Assembly: GCA_003427395.1 (NCBI GenBank)
Contig: BFEA01000259.1
Coordinates: 1,094,413-1,138,383, forward strand
Reading direction: 5' to 3'
DNA from: Chara braunii
Lineage: Eukaryota > Streptophyta > Charophyceae > Charales > Characeae
DNA: 43,971 bases
The notes under the pieces were generated by a model. The model searched no databases. It worked only from the letters and a program-made list of their open reading frames with translations, and was not told where the DNA came from. The translations under genes and the position numbers were made by a program. Of the stretch, positions 22,089 to 31,989 are shown piece by piece; position 1 is the first letter of the stretch, and each line of letters starts with the position of its first letter.

Positions 22089-22809
22089 GGGGCTCGCCAC
22101 ACCACTGTCGAAAACACGATTTTCAATAGTTCCTCCTGGCCACACAGCCTGTCGAAATTGGAGACGGGAAGAAAATCCGCAAGCTGTCAGAGAATGCTTC
22201 TCGANACCTCCTTCTNAAAGCTGTTGAACCCCCAGCCTGGTACTCCGACGCTTTCAACAGTCCTCGGCTGTGCGGTCTACTTCTTCTCGAAATTTGGTGA
22301 GTGGCCATGAGGTTGGGATGGACTAATGCTAAAGCTAGATCCTGCCAGGACGGTTTGTAAAGCCAGAATTTTTTTCCTTTGAAGGATAGCTTTGAAAGGG
22401 ACGCTGGACCCGGTTTCCAGCTGCCACGATCTCATTTTTTGTAAGCGACGCTGGACCCGGTTTCCAGCAGCCACGATCTCAATCTTGAAAGGGACGCTGG
22501 ACCCGATTTCCAGCAGGTGTTGCTCCCCACCAATAGATGGAGCCTGTCCCCGGGTGCTAGCGATGTCTGCTCCTACCAGCATCGCTAGCACAGCAGTGGA
22601 TGGTTTTCTTTAAAAAAACAAAAAAAAAGGGATGGACTAATGCTTGTCTTACCCTCAGGTCTTTTTCCATCTTGCATTCACAAGTGCGACCACTCTACAG
22701 TGCTGTGTGGTTAAAAGGGGGCAAACTGTCCAAGAGAGGCTGTCAAATTTATTCTGAATCTGAAAGCCGTCGAATTTTTCAGCCTTTCGACAGTGGTGTG
22801 GCGAGCCCC
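22089..22809. repeat. 25-bp perfect inverted repeats 0.67 kb apart
   Basis: 22089-22113 (GGGGCTCGCCACACCACTGT, then CGAAA) is exactly complementary to 22785-22809. The enclosed DNA includes the triple hairpin element copy. These may be ends of a small non-autonomous element or an inverted duplication. Confidence 0.7.
22394..22620 (+). repeat. Hairpin SINE-like element, copy 3, with triplicated head
   Basis: The head hairpin GCTGGACCCGGTTTCCAGC occurs three times, starting near 22401, 22448 and 22494 (period 46-47). Then comes the shared body CACCAATAGATGGAGC, a perfect 12-bp stem (22554-22565 with 22580-22591) and an A-rich tail. The stem differs from that at 15714 by a compensated pair. Confidence 0.8.
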
Positions 22810-22826
22810 GAACTCTCACATGCACC

Positions 22827-22902
22827 AACTGGCCTAGCTCAGTCCGTAGACCTTTGAACTGTTGTAATACACACCTGAGTGCAAACTCCAGTGCAAGCAG
22901 AT
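22827..22902 (+). pseudogene. tRNA-like sequence
   Basis: GGCCTAGCTCAGTCCGTAGA resembles a tRNA D-arm/A-box, and GTGCAAACTCC about 50 bases later could be a diverged B-box. The arms do not fold into a convincing cloverleaf by eye. It may be a decayed tRNA gene or a SINE head. Confidence 0.35.
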
Positions 22903-23164
22903 GAATAAAATACTGTCATTCTGAAATTACCTTGGGGGCCGGGCAGCTCGAGGATGATATCTTTTTGAGGGGAAAAAAATGTCTCACACAGACTGGCAAC
23001 GCCTTCAGTTCAAGAGATGTGGACTTACACTTGTTGGCAGGGCTTGGTTTCCTTTTCGTCCATGCTGGCCGGGGGAATTGCCATACCTGTCTTGTAGGAG
23101 TCTACTGGTAATTAACTGCTTGTTAGGTTGCGGACCTTGGAGGGTTGAGCTTTGGCAGGGAATC

Positions 23165-23754
23165 TTTTGTGTTGGGGAAAATTGCATCTGTACCCCACTT
23201 AAAGATGGGAATACCTGCTATACCCAATCCCAGTGCCAACTTGCATCTATACCCGGAACCCGTTCAACTTTGCATGGTACCCAGCTTTTCACCTGTGCCA
23301 AATTGTGGGTGTACCCAGTTCAGCGAGGCCTTTGGTCGAGAGCACGAAATTATGATCATGCCCAGAAACCGGGCTGGCAAATTTGTGGGTGTACCCACAC
23401 CCAGTTGCGGGCCTTGAATGGCACACCATGAAATTATGGTCGTGCCCACCAAGTGTACCATTGTGGCCCAATGGCTGCTGTGTATGAGCATAATTTCAGC
23501 CATACGGTAGTCGGGTATATGAATAATTTGGCCGGTCCACCTCAGTCCTGGGTATGCCCATAATTTTGTCTGGGTAAGTTTATAATTTATAAATTCCGGT
23601 AGTTGGTTATAAGCGCAATTTTGGGGTACCAACCTGTGCAAATAATTTTCACCAGACGTTTTCCGGGTATAGATGCAAGTTCGCGCTGGGACTGGGTATA
23701 GCGGCTATTCCCATCTTCAAGTGTGGTACAGATGCAATTTTCCCTTTGTGTTTT
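23165..23754. mobile_element. 590-bp foldback element
   Basis: About 90-bp arms (23165-23259 and 23661-23754) are inverted copies with roughly 85-90% identity, containing AAATTGCATCTGTACC and AACTTGCATCTATACCCGG. The interior repeats AATTNTGGGTGTACCCA-type words, many themselves palindromic (GGGTGTACCC). No coding frame. It resembles a foldback or MITE-like element. Confidence 0.7.
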
Positions 23755-23929
23755 GTTCCTGCTTCTCTGTTATAAACGCTGTCTTAGGCAATCGATAAGA
23801 AACGAGATTTCGGGTATTGAAGAATTTAGTTGGCAAAAGGGACTCGTTGATTTGAGCTGAGGTAATTAGAGTTCGTTTCGTTCAAAAATTGCTCCGTGTT
23901 TTCTTTGTAAGTATAAGACTTCGTTGATC

Positions 23930-24062
23930 ACTCCGGGTAGACTGTGAGCAAGTTCGGTTCGGTCACTCGGGATAGACTGTGAGGACCCCGGCCTCAATCT
24001 TCTTATTGGTAATATCAGCCTTTGGCACTGGGTCCATTTAAAAAAAAAAGAAAAAAAAAAAA
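23930..24062 (-). repeat. Dispersed repeat, copy B, with A-rich tail
   Basis: The inverse of 10635-10690, with TCACTCSGGRTAGACTGTGAG present twice (23929 and 23966). It is followed by TTGGCACTGGGTCC and an A-rich run. The word TTGGGCACTGGGCCC recurs at 24755-24772 and, inverted, at 28096-28112. Confidence 0.6.
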
Positions 24063-25034
24063 AAAGAAAGAAAGACTTCGTTGATCATGTAACCCAAATT
24101 TCGGAACTTCGGTTGGAGTTTCTTTTGCATGCCGTAATCGAGCAATCCTGGTGCTACCAAATTTTTAGGGTTAGTCTCTGTACTATTAGGCATTCGTTTG
24201 GCTTTTATTTTGGCTATTTTTTCCTTCTTTCATTATAGTGTTGTTAGGAGCAAGGCAGTCTCATTGAGTCTCACGTAAATTTCTGGCTGGGACTTCAGTG
24301 AACAGATGACCTGTTATGTTTTTTGGGAAATTTTTTGGTTCTTTTATTCTTTCTTTTATTAGGGTTAGGAAATACTGGGTTAGACTTTTTTTCTTCTTCT
24401 TCTTTTTAAAAGTAAGCTATATTCTTCTCTCATCTATCTCATCTTCTTGGTAGTATGCATCTATCTCATCCTCTCGCTAGTCTATGTATAGTACAGGGGA
24501 ACACCAACCAACCCGGATCTCTCCCTAGCCCACGAGGTTGGGTGACTGCCATCCGTCTAGTATCCCACCTCTACAACAACCTGGGCTTTATAAGAAAGAA
24601 AAAAAAAAAAAAAAAAAAAAAAGGTTGGCACCGCAGACATTACAACTTTCGGTTTTCTTTTGGAATTTCCATTTTTCTCCTTTCTCCGCTTGCTGAGTGA
24701 AGCTGGAGACTCGTGGCCCCTGAATTTGCAACGCGTTCTTCATTGTATTTTTGCCTTGGGCACTGGGCCCTTAATAGAAAGGAACGACGTTTTGTGAAAG
24801 AATTTGAGAGACTAATATACATACTAGCCTCCTGATGAATCGGTGAAACTCCGACGAAACAGTTTGTCACAGCCCCTCGTTTGCTGTCCTCTTCTCCCTC
24901 TCTGCCTACAGTTTACCGGCCAGCTCTGTTTGACTATATATATTATTACATAGTATAGTTACAAAAAAAATAAAAAATGAAGATGGAGCCTGGATGCTCT
25001 ACCCTCCTAAATTATAGACTACATGTGTTACATA
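24063..25034. other. Non-coding, A/T-rich
   Basis: Contains poly(A) at 24596-24622 and the repeat word TTGGGCACTGGGCCC at 24755-24772. I recognise no gene. Confidence 0.5.
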
Positions 25035-25554
25035 CAGAGGGTCTGATCCCACCACTACACCACAGCCCAGTTACACTGTAGTTTTGGGATCCCACAGCGT
25101 GTTACACTGTAGTTTCGGGATCCCACCACTACACTACGGTTGGGGAGTTCGCCGAAATATTTTGCACGCATTTCGTGTCGGAATGTCGTGGCAGCATGCC
25201 CGCGAAGGGCTCGAGCAAAGTTACTACATTTTTTGTGTAGACGGTTTGGGCACAACGGCCGCGAAAAAGAGGGAACATTTTTTTTTTCTGTGTGTTTTTC
25301 TTCAGTTGTCCGTCCAGCCCGTTAGGAACGTCCGACGTCCACATGCGTGTGTGACATGTCGTCTGGCGGTACAACGGAAATGTCCGCCCTAAAAATGCAG
25401 CCCATGGAAAGTCGCCGCGGGTCCAGGAAAACCACCGAGGAAGTCGGTGTCGTTGGATCCGCTTTCTGTAGCCGGGCCCGTAGCTGACGCTGACACTATT
25501 GTAGTGCTTTTTCGTCACTACTTGCGTAGTGTAGTGGTGGGATCAGACCCAGAG
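25035..25554. mobile_element. 510-bp TIR element with 5-bp target duplication
   Basis: Perfect 21-bp terminal inverted repeats (GGTCTGATCCCACCACTACA plus C at 25040-25060; its complement at 25529-25549). Both sides are flanked by CAGAG (25035-25039 and 25550-25554). Near the left end GTTACACTGTAGTTTYGGGA occurs twice. No transposase is encoded, so it would be a non-autonomous MITE-type element. The 5-bp duplication does not by itself assign a superfamily. Confidence 0.8.
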
Positions 25555-26476
25555 CCTCGCCACACCGCCCACGAAAGGTGGCAAAATACACTCATTACTA
25601 TTTATAGTAAACCGATGAACCTGGCCATTTCTGTAGGAAGATGCACTGGGTTCGTTTTCCGTTTCGTGTGCCGTGCCACAATGGCCACAGCCTTTGTACA
25701 GCCTCCAAAGTTCAGACAGTGCGCAAGGGACATTTCAGAAGATGGGCCTCACTGCACTAAAGGACTAGTTGCACCACTCGCCATCCACCATCATTTTCAA
25801 TGTATGTGGACAGGATTTCTGTCCAGATGCATTCAGAGTGATGGCAGATGACGAGTGGACGAATTTGAGAGCTAAGTTATTGCCACACCAGCTCTCGAAT
25901 TCGCCTGTCAAAAATGAACTTGGGAGTCCCGAATTCTTTTCGAGCAGGAAATTCGGGAGACCTCTGGGAGGCGATCAACTTTTGCTGAGAATTCCGAGAG
26001 AATGTCGCGACGACTGACATCCTCTCTATAGTCATGGATTTGCACCAGCACTCTATGGAATGATGCAATTTTTGGTTAACAAGGCCTTTGGGTTTTCTTA
26101 TGAATAGCGTTAAAAAAACGCTGAAATTTCCTATCCCTTAAGGAGCATTGGTCGGGGGGGGAAGTCCATGACGCGCTGTGTGCCGGATTTGAATTGAAGT
26201 TTTGATGAGGAGCGGTGGACGAAGGGGATAGAGGGCGGGAGAGTGTGCAGAGGGGCGCGGATACCGAAATGTTCACAGTGCGCCACCAAAAGTGGGTGCC
26301 CACCCCAGCGGCGGGGCACAGGAGCGGCGTCGATGCGGATGAATATCTTTGGAGGCGAGCCATCCGATAAACAGGCGGCCATTTTTTCCCTTTTGTTTTT
26401 GTTTTGGACAGGTGACCTTTTTTTTTGTTTTGTTTCTGTTTTCGCGCGGCTGTCGATTTCGTCCTTCTTTTTCGTT

Positions 26477-26478
<2 letters not shown>

Positions 26479-26528
<50 letters not shown>
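26479..26528. repeat. Poly(T) tract in a T-rich region
   Basis: About 50 T in a row. Poly-Phe and poly-Lys reading frames across it are artefacts of composition. Confidence 0.97.
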
Positions 26529-26699
26529 CCCCTGTTTTTGTTTCCGCGCGGGTGTCATTTACGTCCTGTTTTTTCCTTTTGTTTTCGTATTCCCACCTGG
26601 CCGCTGTCGTTTCCGTTCCTTTTTTTCGTTTACCCGCCCTTCCTTTCGTTTTCCTGTCTGGCAGCTGACGCGGTGAGTAAAAGGAAAAAGAAAAGCGGG

Positions 26700-26945
26700 G
26701 GATCCGCCTGCCCGACACCCACCCACCCGCCCAACCACTCACGCACTCACCCACGCACGCATGCACGCACCCACCCACACACACACAAACACACCCATCC
26801 ACACATGCACACACCCTCCCACGCACACATGCACCCATCCACGCACACACACATTAATATTTGTATTTTGAAGTTTGTTGTTGACTGTTGTAGTTGGGGT
26901 TTCAACCCCCACACACACACACACGCACCCATCCACCCACCTAGA
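26700..26945. repeat. CACCCA/CACGCA-type low-complexity region
   Basis: Degenerate ACCC/ACGC/(CA)n repeats. Frames rich in His-Thr or Cys-Val here are repeat translations. Confidence 0.9.
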
Positions 26946-27062
26946 CATACACAAACATTTTTATTTTGAAGTTCGCTGTTAACTCTTGTAGTTGGGGTTT
27001 GAACCCACGCACAAATTTGAAAAACCCAACTGCCCGACGAGATAACCGTTGAGGCAGATTGG
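26855..27062 (-). mobile_element. tRNA-derived SINE with duplicated tail
   Basis: The minus strand shows an A-box-like TGCCTCAACGGTTATC (27042-27057) and a B-box-like GTGGGTTCAAACCCC (26994-27008), about 50 bases apart as in tRNA promoters. CAACTACAAGAGTTAACAGC and an A-rich tail follow. The B-box and tail are repeated about 100 bp further on (GGGGTTGAAACCCCAACTAC near 26890-26910). This is the standard layout of a Pol III SINE. Confidence 0.6.
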
Positions 27063-27129
27063 GTCCCTACGTGGTTTTGGGGACCGTTTTTTTTTAAAGT
27101 GTATACCGTTTCAGGCAGCTGGCACGTCA

Positions 27130-27975
27130 GGATGTGTGTATGTCCAAACCCTAATCTTGCAGAGTGGAAAACCAGCCAACTGACCGAAAAGGAAAATGTA
27201 TGGAATCACCGCCATGATGCATTTTGCAGCCAAAACGATTTTTAATGTTTTTTCTAATATTTTTCCTAAAACCAACTTAACGAAATCGAAGGACTCTGAA
27301 ATTTTTATATTTTTTCTTATATTATTTTGAGTTAAAAAAATCACAGAAGATGCAGGACTTTTCTGTTGGCCCGCTCATGGCATAGCAGCGAAAATGAAAA
27401 AAGTGACAAGTTTGCGCGGTGGCTATCTGACAGTCGAACTGATTTTTTTAATTTTAAAAATTATTTTTCCTACAAATATCACGACTTAATCTACAGGTCC
27501 TCCAGTTCTCATGATTGTTAACGCATTCTTCTGACTGTGAAAAAGCACTGAAGTTAGGGTACTTTTTCCATTGGCCCACATGTCAAAGACTGGCAAAAAT
27601 GAAAAATGCACCGAATTGGCGCGACGACCATTTCAGCATTAAATTTTTTGTTTTTCTTGTTTTGAGATATTTTTCGTAGGAAGATCAGGACCTAATCTAC
27701 AGGCTCTCCAATTTTCAGGATTTTCAACGTATTCTTCTGAGCTCAAAAAATCACTGGAGTTAGGGTACGTTTTTCGATGGCTCACTCGTCGCGGATTCGC
27801 AAAAAAGGAAAATGAACCAAATCGGCACGACAATTATTTCAGGATGGAAAATACTTTTCTTTGTTTTTTTTTAATATTTTTCCTATAAAGGTCATGACGC
27901 AATCTACGGGTTCCTCAAATTTCAGATTTTCCTGAATATTAGTTTAAACGCGAAAAATCGACAAAGTTAGGGTAC
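27130..27975. repeat. Four-unit tandem array, about 205-bp period, diverged
   Basis: ACAGGTCCTCCAGTTCTCA-like words occur near 27494, 27699 and 27906, with a weaker first copy near 27288. GTTAGGGTACTTTTT-like words keep the same spacing. A/T-rich, with no coding potential. Confidence 0.75.
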
Positions 27976-28972
27976 TTTTTAGTTGCGGGACTAGACCCGC
28001 CGGCAACCAACGGTTGTCGCCCTTCCGAAAAACCTCGCCCTAACTCACCGGAGGCAAGTTTGTTTTTTTCTTTTTTTCTTTTTTATTTAAAAAAAGGGCC
28101 CAGTGCCCAAGGGTCCAATTATGAGTTTGATTACAACACTTAACTACACGCCTCCTCCCATTAGGGCTGGAAGAGCCTCAGCCACTGCTCCCCTGGAGAC
28201 AGCTTCCCTGCATAACACGAACATAGTAAAATCCCGGTGTCGAGCGCATCAGTCCGGCACCGCACCAGGGCAGCGCGGGACCCTCCTGGCCGCGTCACAC
28301 AGGAGCTGGTTTTTATCCTTCGTTGTAAATATACATGGAGCTTCTACAAAGCCGCTCCGGCTGAGTGCGCCAGCCTTACCTCCCGCGAGCCCCTACGACA
28401 GGATAGGGCCTACGCGAAGCACAACTTACCTCCACCTTACGAGAGTTGTCACCTCCCTTCGGTGGGCGTATCCCCGCCGAGCTACCAGTCCACAGTACGA
28501 AAGCTAAATAGTTGCAATCGCAGAGGTGGGCCAGCCGAGGGCGTTTCTCATTCGCTGTAGCATAGGGGGTACGCGCGGTAATACGCCTATCGGGCCCGCA
28601 CGCGAACCAACATCTTGGGGGACTGAAATCCCAAGCGCGGCTCGTCGTCGGTCGACTAAGACGTATCCCACACACCACGCGCACACCACTCTACGAACAC
28701 AAAAAATAAAACACACGCACACACACATCAAACAACGCGACAACACTCCTAGTCCCTTCAGTAGCCATCCCATAACTTTCCGATGCGGGAATCGGATAGG
28801 CATCACGCGCGAGACTTCGTATAAAAACGTGCGGACGCAGGGCTAACTCATATCGACTCGCAATGCAAGCGTACGCAAGCAGTCGCAATGATGACGTACT
28901 ATGTAGTGCCCATAATCAAGTGGTCCCTCGTGGATCCGAGTGCCGCCCATGACACTCAAGTGTCAGACTCGA

Positions 28973-29004
28973 ACTGTCGTGAGGGTCTAATCCCTCACGA
29001 CATT
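28973..29004. repeat. Conserved 11-bp LTR hairpin
   Basis: TGTCGTGAGGG (28975-28985) pairs perfectly with CCCTCACGACA (28992-29002). The structure is intact in the other repeat at about 42539-42566. A 7-bp hairpin TGACACT/AGTGTCA lies just before it. Confidence 0.75.
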
Positions 29005-29959
29005 GCACGGCTGAAGGAATAGTCGCGCAGCCGCCACGAGACCTCCGACTTTTGGTCTGAGCGTCTCGGTAGACAAGGCGAATAGGCTCTGCACAGGAGC
29101 AGATTCCTGCCCTGCAGAGTCTAGGGCTTGGGATGTTCTAGACAAGGACCTTGAATCCCGGCCCAGGACCAACGTCCGGCTATAAAAATCTTCAAAAAAC
29201 AAATGATAAAAGGGGAGGTTAACCCTTATGCACAATTACAGTAGGCCTCTCAAATACTTGGGGCACTTATAAATATATAAGGGTTAGTTATATAGGATGA
29301 TCACTTCTCACAATCACGGTGGGGCTCCCTCCAACCATATATGTACGTAATCGTAGGCAATCACATCCAGAGTCCAAATCACAAACGCACCTGCAATCAC
29401 ATCAAAGATTCATCCAGAAGTCCACACACTACACGGGGTCAACTTCAACCATTCCTCGCATTCATACCCCTCGCTTTAGCCATACAAGCCTCACTCGTGC
29501 AACTCGTAATTAAATACTCAGTACTTTTGTTGGATGACCATTCAATAAAGTCCGGGTGAAAACACAACAAAACAGTTCAATCACAAGGCTAAAGCCTTTA
29601 GGTTGAGTGACAAGAGTGAATTGGAGTTGAATCGTAAACCGACGAATCGTTAACCGACCTGTTATCAGTGATAACAGAAAATCATCCTTGCAGGATCAAG
29701 CTGAAACTAGTCCAAATTCTGAATCACTCGATCAAGAGGACTTGTAACACATGACAGGCCAATCCCCAGGCTAAACCTATAAGTCCATGAAGAACAATCT
29801 CCATATCATGATCTTACCTAAATCATCCTATTCGACTATATCTAAGCCTACCTCTAAGCAAGTTCCCAAAGAAAGNTAGACTCATGNAAAAATCTCCCCT
29901 TATTCAGAGTGGACTANCTGAATCGCCACCTGTCAAAATATAATCTACCTNNTCTACAC

Positions 29960-30273
29960 TAAGAAAATTTCGGTAANGCTTCCCGTAGGAAAAATGNTTT
30001 TTTAGAATTTATATAAGTCCAAATATGAAAGCAAAAATAATCTTTGACTCTGAGAAGTCAAATTTTGTCTAACTTCCTGAATTAGTAAAAATTTTGGTAG
30101 CACTCCCTTTAGAAAGGGAAACTTCCCAGATTTACACCAAGTCAGATATGAACTNAAAAGACAACTTGAGTTCAACNTAGACAATATTTAACTAACTCCT
30201 TAGTTTTGCAGAAATTTCGGCAGCACTCCCTTTAAAAAAGTGTTATTCCAAAATTTATACAAGGCTAAGTTCA
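29960..30273. repeat. About 130-bp tandem units inside the LTR
   Basis: Three units share TTTCGGYAGCACTCCCTTT-like and TTAGTAAAAATTT-like words, each with a short self-complementary block (for example TTGACT...AGTCAA). Further units follow at 43864-43971 in the other copy. Confidence 0.65.
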
Positions 30274-30983
30274 NNNNNNNNNNNNNNNNNNNNNNNNNNN
30301 NNNNNNNNNNNNNNNNNNNNNNNNNNNNNNNNNNNNNNNNNNNNNNNNNNNNNNNNNNNNNNNNNNNNNNNNNNNNNNNNNNNNNNNNNNNNNNNNNNNN
30401 NNNNNNNNNNNNNNNNNNNNNNNNNNNNNNNNNNNNNNNNNNNNNNNNNNNNNNNNNNNNNNNNNNNNNNNNNNNNNNNNNNNNNNNNNNNNNNNNNNNN
30501 NNNNNNNNNNNNNNNNNNNNNNNNNNNNNNNNNNNNNNNNNNNNNNNNNNNNNNNNNNNNNNNNNNNNNNNNNNNNNNNNNNNNNNNNNNNNNNNNNNNN
30601 NNNNNNNNNNNNNNNNNNNNNNNNNNNNNNNNNNNNNNNNNNNNNNNNNNNNNNNNNNNNNNNNNNNNNNNNNNNNNNNNNNNNNNNNNNNNNNNNNNNN
30701 NNNNNNNNNNNNNNNNNNNNNNNNNNNNNNNNNNNNNNNNNNNNNNNNNNNNNNNNNNNNNNNNNNNNNNNNNNNNNNNNNNNNNNNNNNNNNNNNNNNN
30801 NNNNNNNNNNNNNNNNNNNNNNNNNNNNNNNNNNNNNNNNNNNNNNNNNNNNNNNNNNNNNNNNNNNNNNNNNNNNNNNNNNNNNNNNNNNNNNNNNNNN
30901 NNNNNNNNNNNNNNNNNNNNNNNNNNNNNNNNNNNNNNNNNNNNNNNNNNNNNNNNNNNNNNNNNNNNNNNNNNNNNNNNNNN
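30274..30983. other. Assembly gap (710 N)
   Basis: Undetermined bases. The other repeat continues past the equivalent point (43864 on), so part of the missing sequence can be read there. Confidence 1.
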
Positions 30984-31002
30984 CCATCTTACATAAGGCA
31001 TA

Positions 31003-31940
31003 GGCCAGACCGCCTGAACTTACAGAGCGCGCCCAACTTAGCCAGGCCTAGAGTCAGAATATCTAAACTTATAGAGCGTTCTGACTTGGACAAGTATGCA
31101 CAAACAGAGGGCATAACTACTTTTTTCTTCTTTGGGCACATGACTAGACCATTCTAGCCGCCCTGAACTGTTTAAAGTATCCAAGTTATATATATTTGTC
31201 TTCACCTTTGTTTTCTAAGGCTGCATATGACTGAACTAACTTAAGTTCAGTCTGCCCCAGATCACCACCAGTTTTATTCTTAGTTATACTCTCTTCAAGT
31301 TGTGATACGGCTGTAGTCAGACCATCTAAACTTATAGAACAGTCTGATTAGATCGTTCTTAGATAGAATAGTAATAAAGTATAGCCTAGTTATAACTATT
31401 GGGTTCCAGCATGTGCGAGGCTTCGAGCCAGACCCCTTGAACTTACTTAAGGGTCTAACTCTCCGCCAGATTTATTTCTCTATGAATCATCATGTGTGTG
31501 GCATTGAGCCAAACCCCCTGAACTTACAGAAGGGTCTGCCATTTGCCAAGATTTAGTTCTTCAGAACAAAGACAGGAAGAGACAGAGGCACCTGAACTTA
31601 CAGAACAGCTCGGTCCCCTCGTTCAGAAACAAAAGAAACTTAGAAAAACCCAAAGAAAACAAGGCAACTCGGGGTACCTAAACTTATAAAGCACCCCGCG
31701 CTCCTGAAAATCAAACACAATCAAACCTCTCACAAGTCAGAGCAGTCAGGCCACCTAAACTTATAGAGCGGCCCAACCCTTCAGGCGAACCACAGCGCTA
31801 GGTCTCCCCAAACTTATGGGGACATCCCAGCCTCCAAAGCAATCAGACCCCCTAAACTTATAGAAGGGTCTGACGCTCCAATCAAAACCAAAAGAAACAA
31901 AGCCCTGGGTCTCCCCAAGCTTATGGGGACTTCCCATTCT
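31003..31940. repeat. Array of about eleven hairpins with a conserved loop core
   Basis: The core CTRAACTTAYAGA recurs about eleven times, and its flanks form stems of different sequence. Examples: 31053-31059/31079-31085 (GTCAGAA/TTCTGAC), 31317-31322/31342-31347 (TCAGAC/GTCTGA), 31430-31435/31451-31456 (AGACCC/GGGTCT), 31670-31675/31693-31698 (CGGGGT/ACCCCG), 31843-31850/31866-31873 (TCAGACCC/GGGTCTGA), 31806-31809/31818-31821 (CCCC/GGGG). Spacing is irregular (about 50-300 bp). Stems vary while pairing is kept, which points to selection on structure, presumably in RNA. No known family comes to mind. Confidence 0.8.
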
Positions 31941-31989
31941 CGATGACCTAGTCAATCATCGTGCAAATCAGTCCTACATCCTGCCTTTC

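Larger units (their letters stand above)
28238..30273 (-). repeat. 3' LTR (or its lower part) of the giant LTR element
   Basis: Direct repeat of 41802-43863. The lower end reads TGTCGAGC at 28238, so on the minus strand it ends GCTCGACA. The 41802 copy abuts a PBS, which fixes orientation. In the first about 240 bases I count about 20 differences, almost all transitions. From 29458 on the two copies are identical, including N positions. The upper end is lost in, or lies beyond, the N gap. Confidence 0.9.

Noticed and set aside
26349-26969. Long plus-strand frame with poly-Phe and His/Thr-rich tail, and minus-strand poly-Lys frames
   Set aside because: Both follow directly from the poly(T) tract and the CACCCA repeats. 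No domain and no codon structure beyond composition.
30240-31157. Frames running through the N gap
   Set aside because: Undetermined bases cannot support a coding call.
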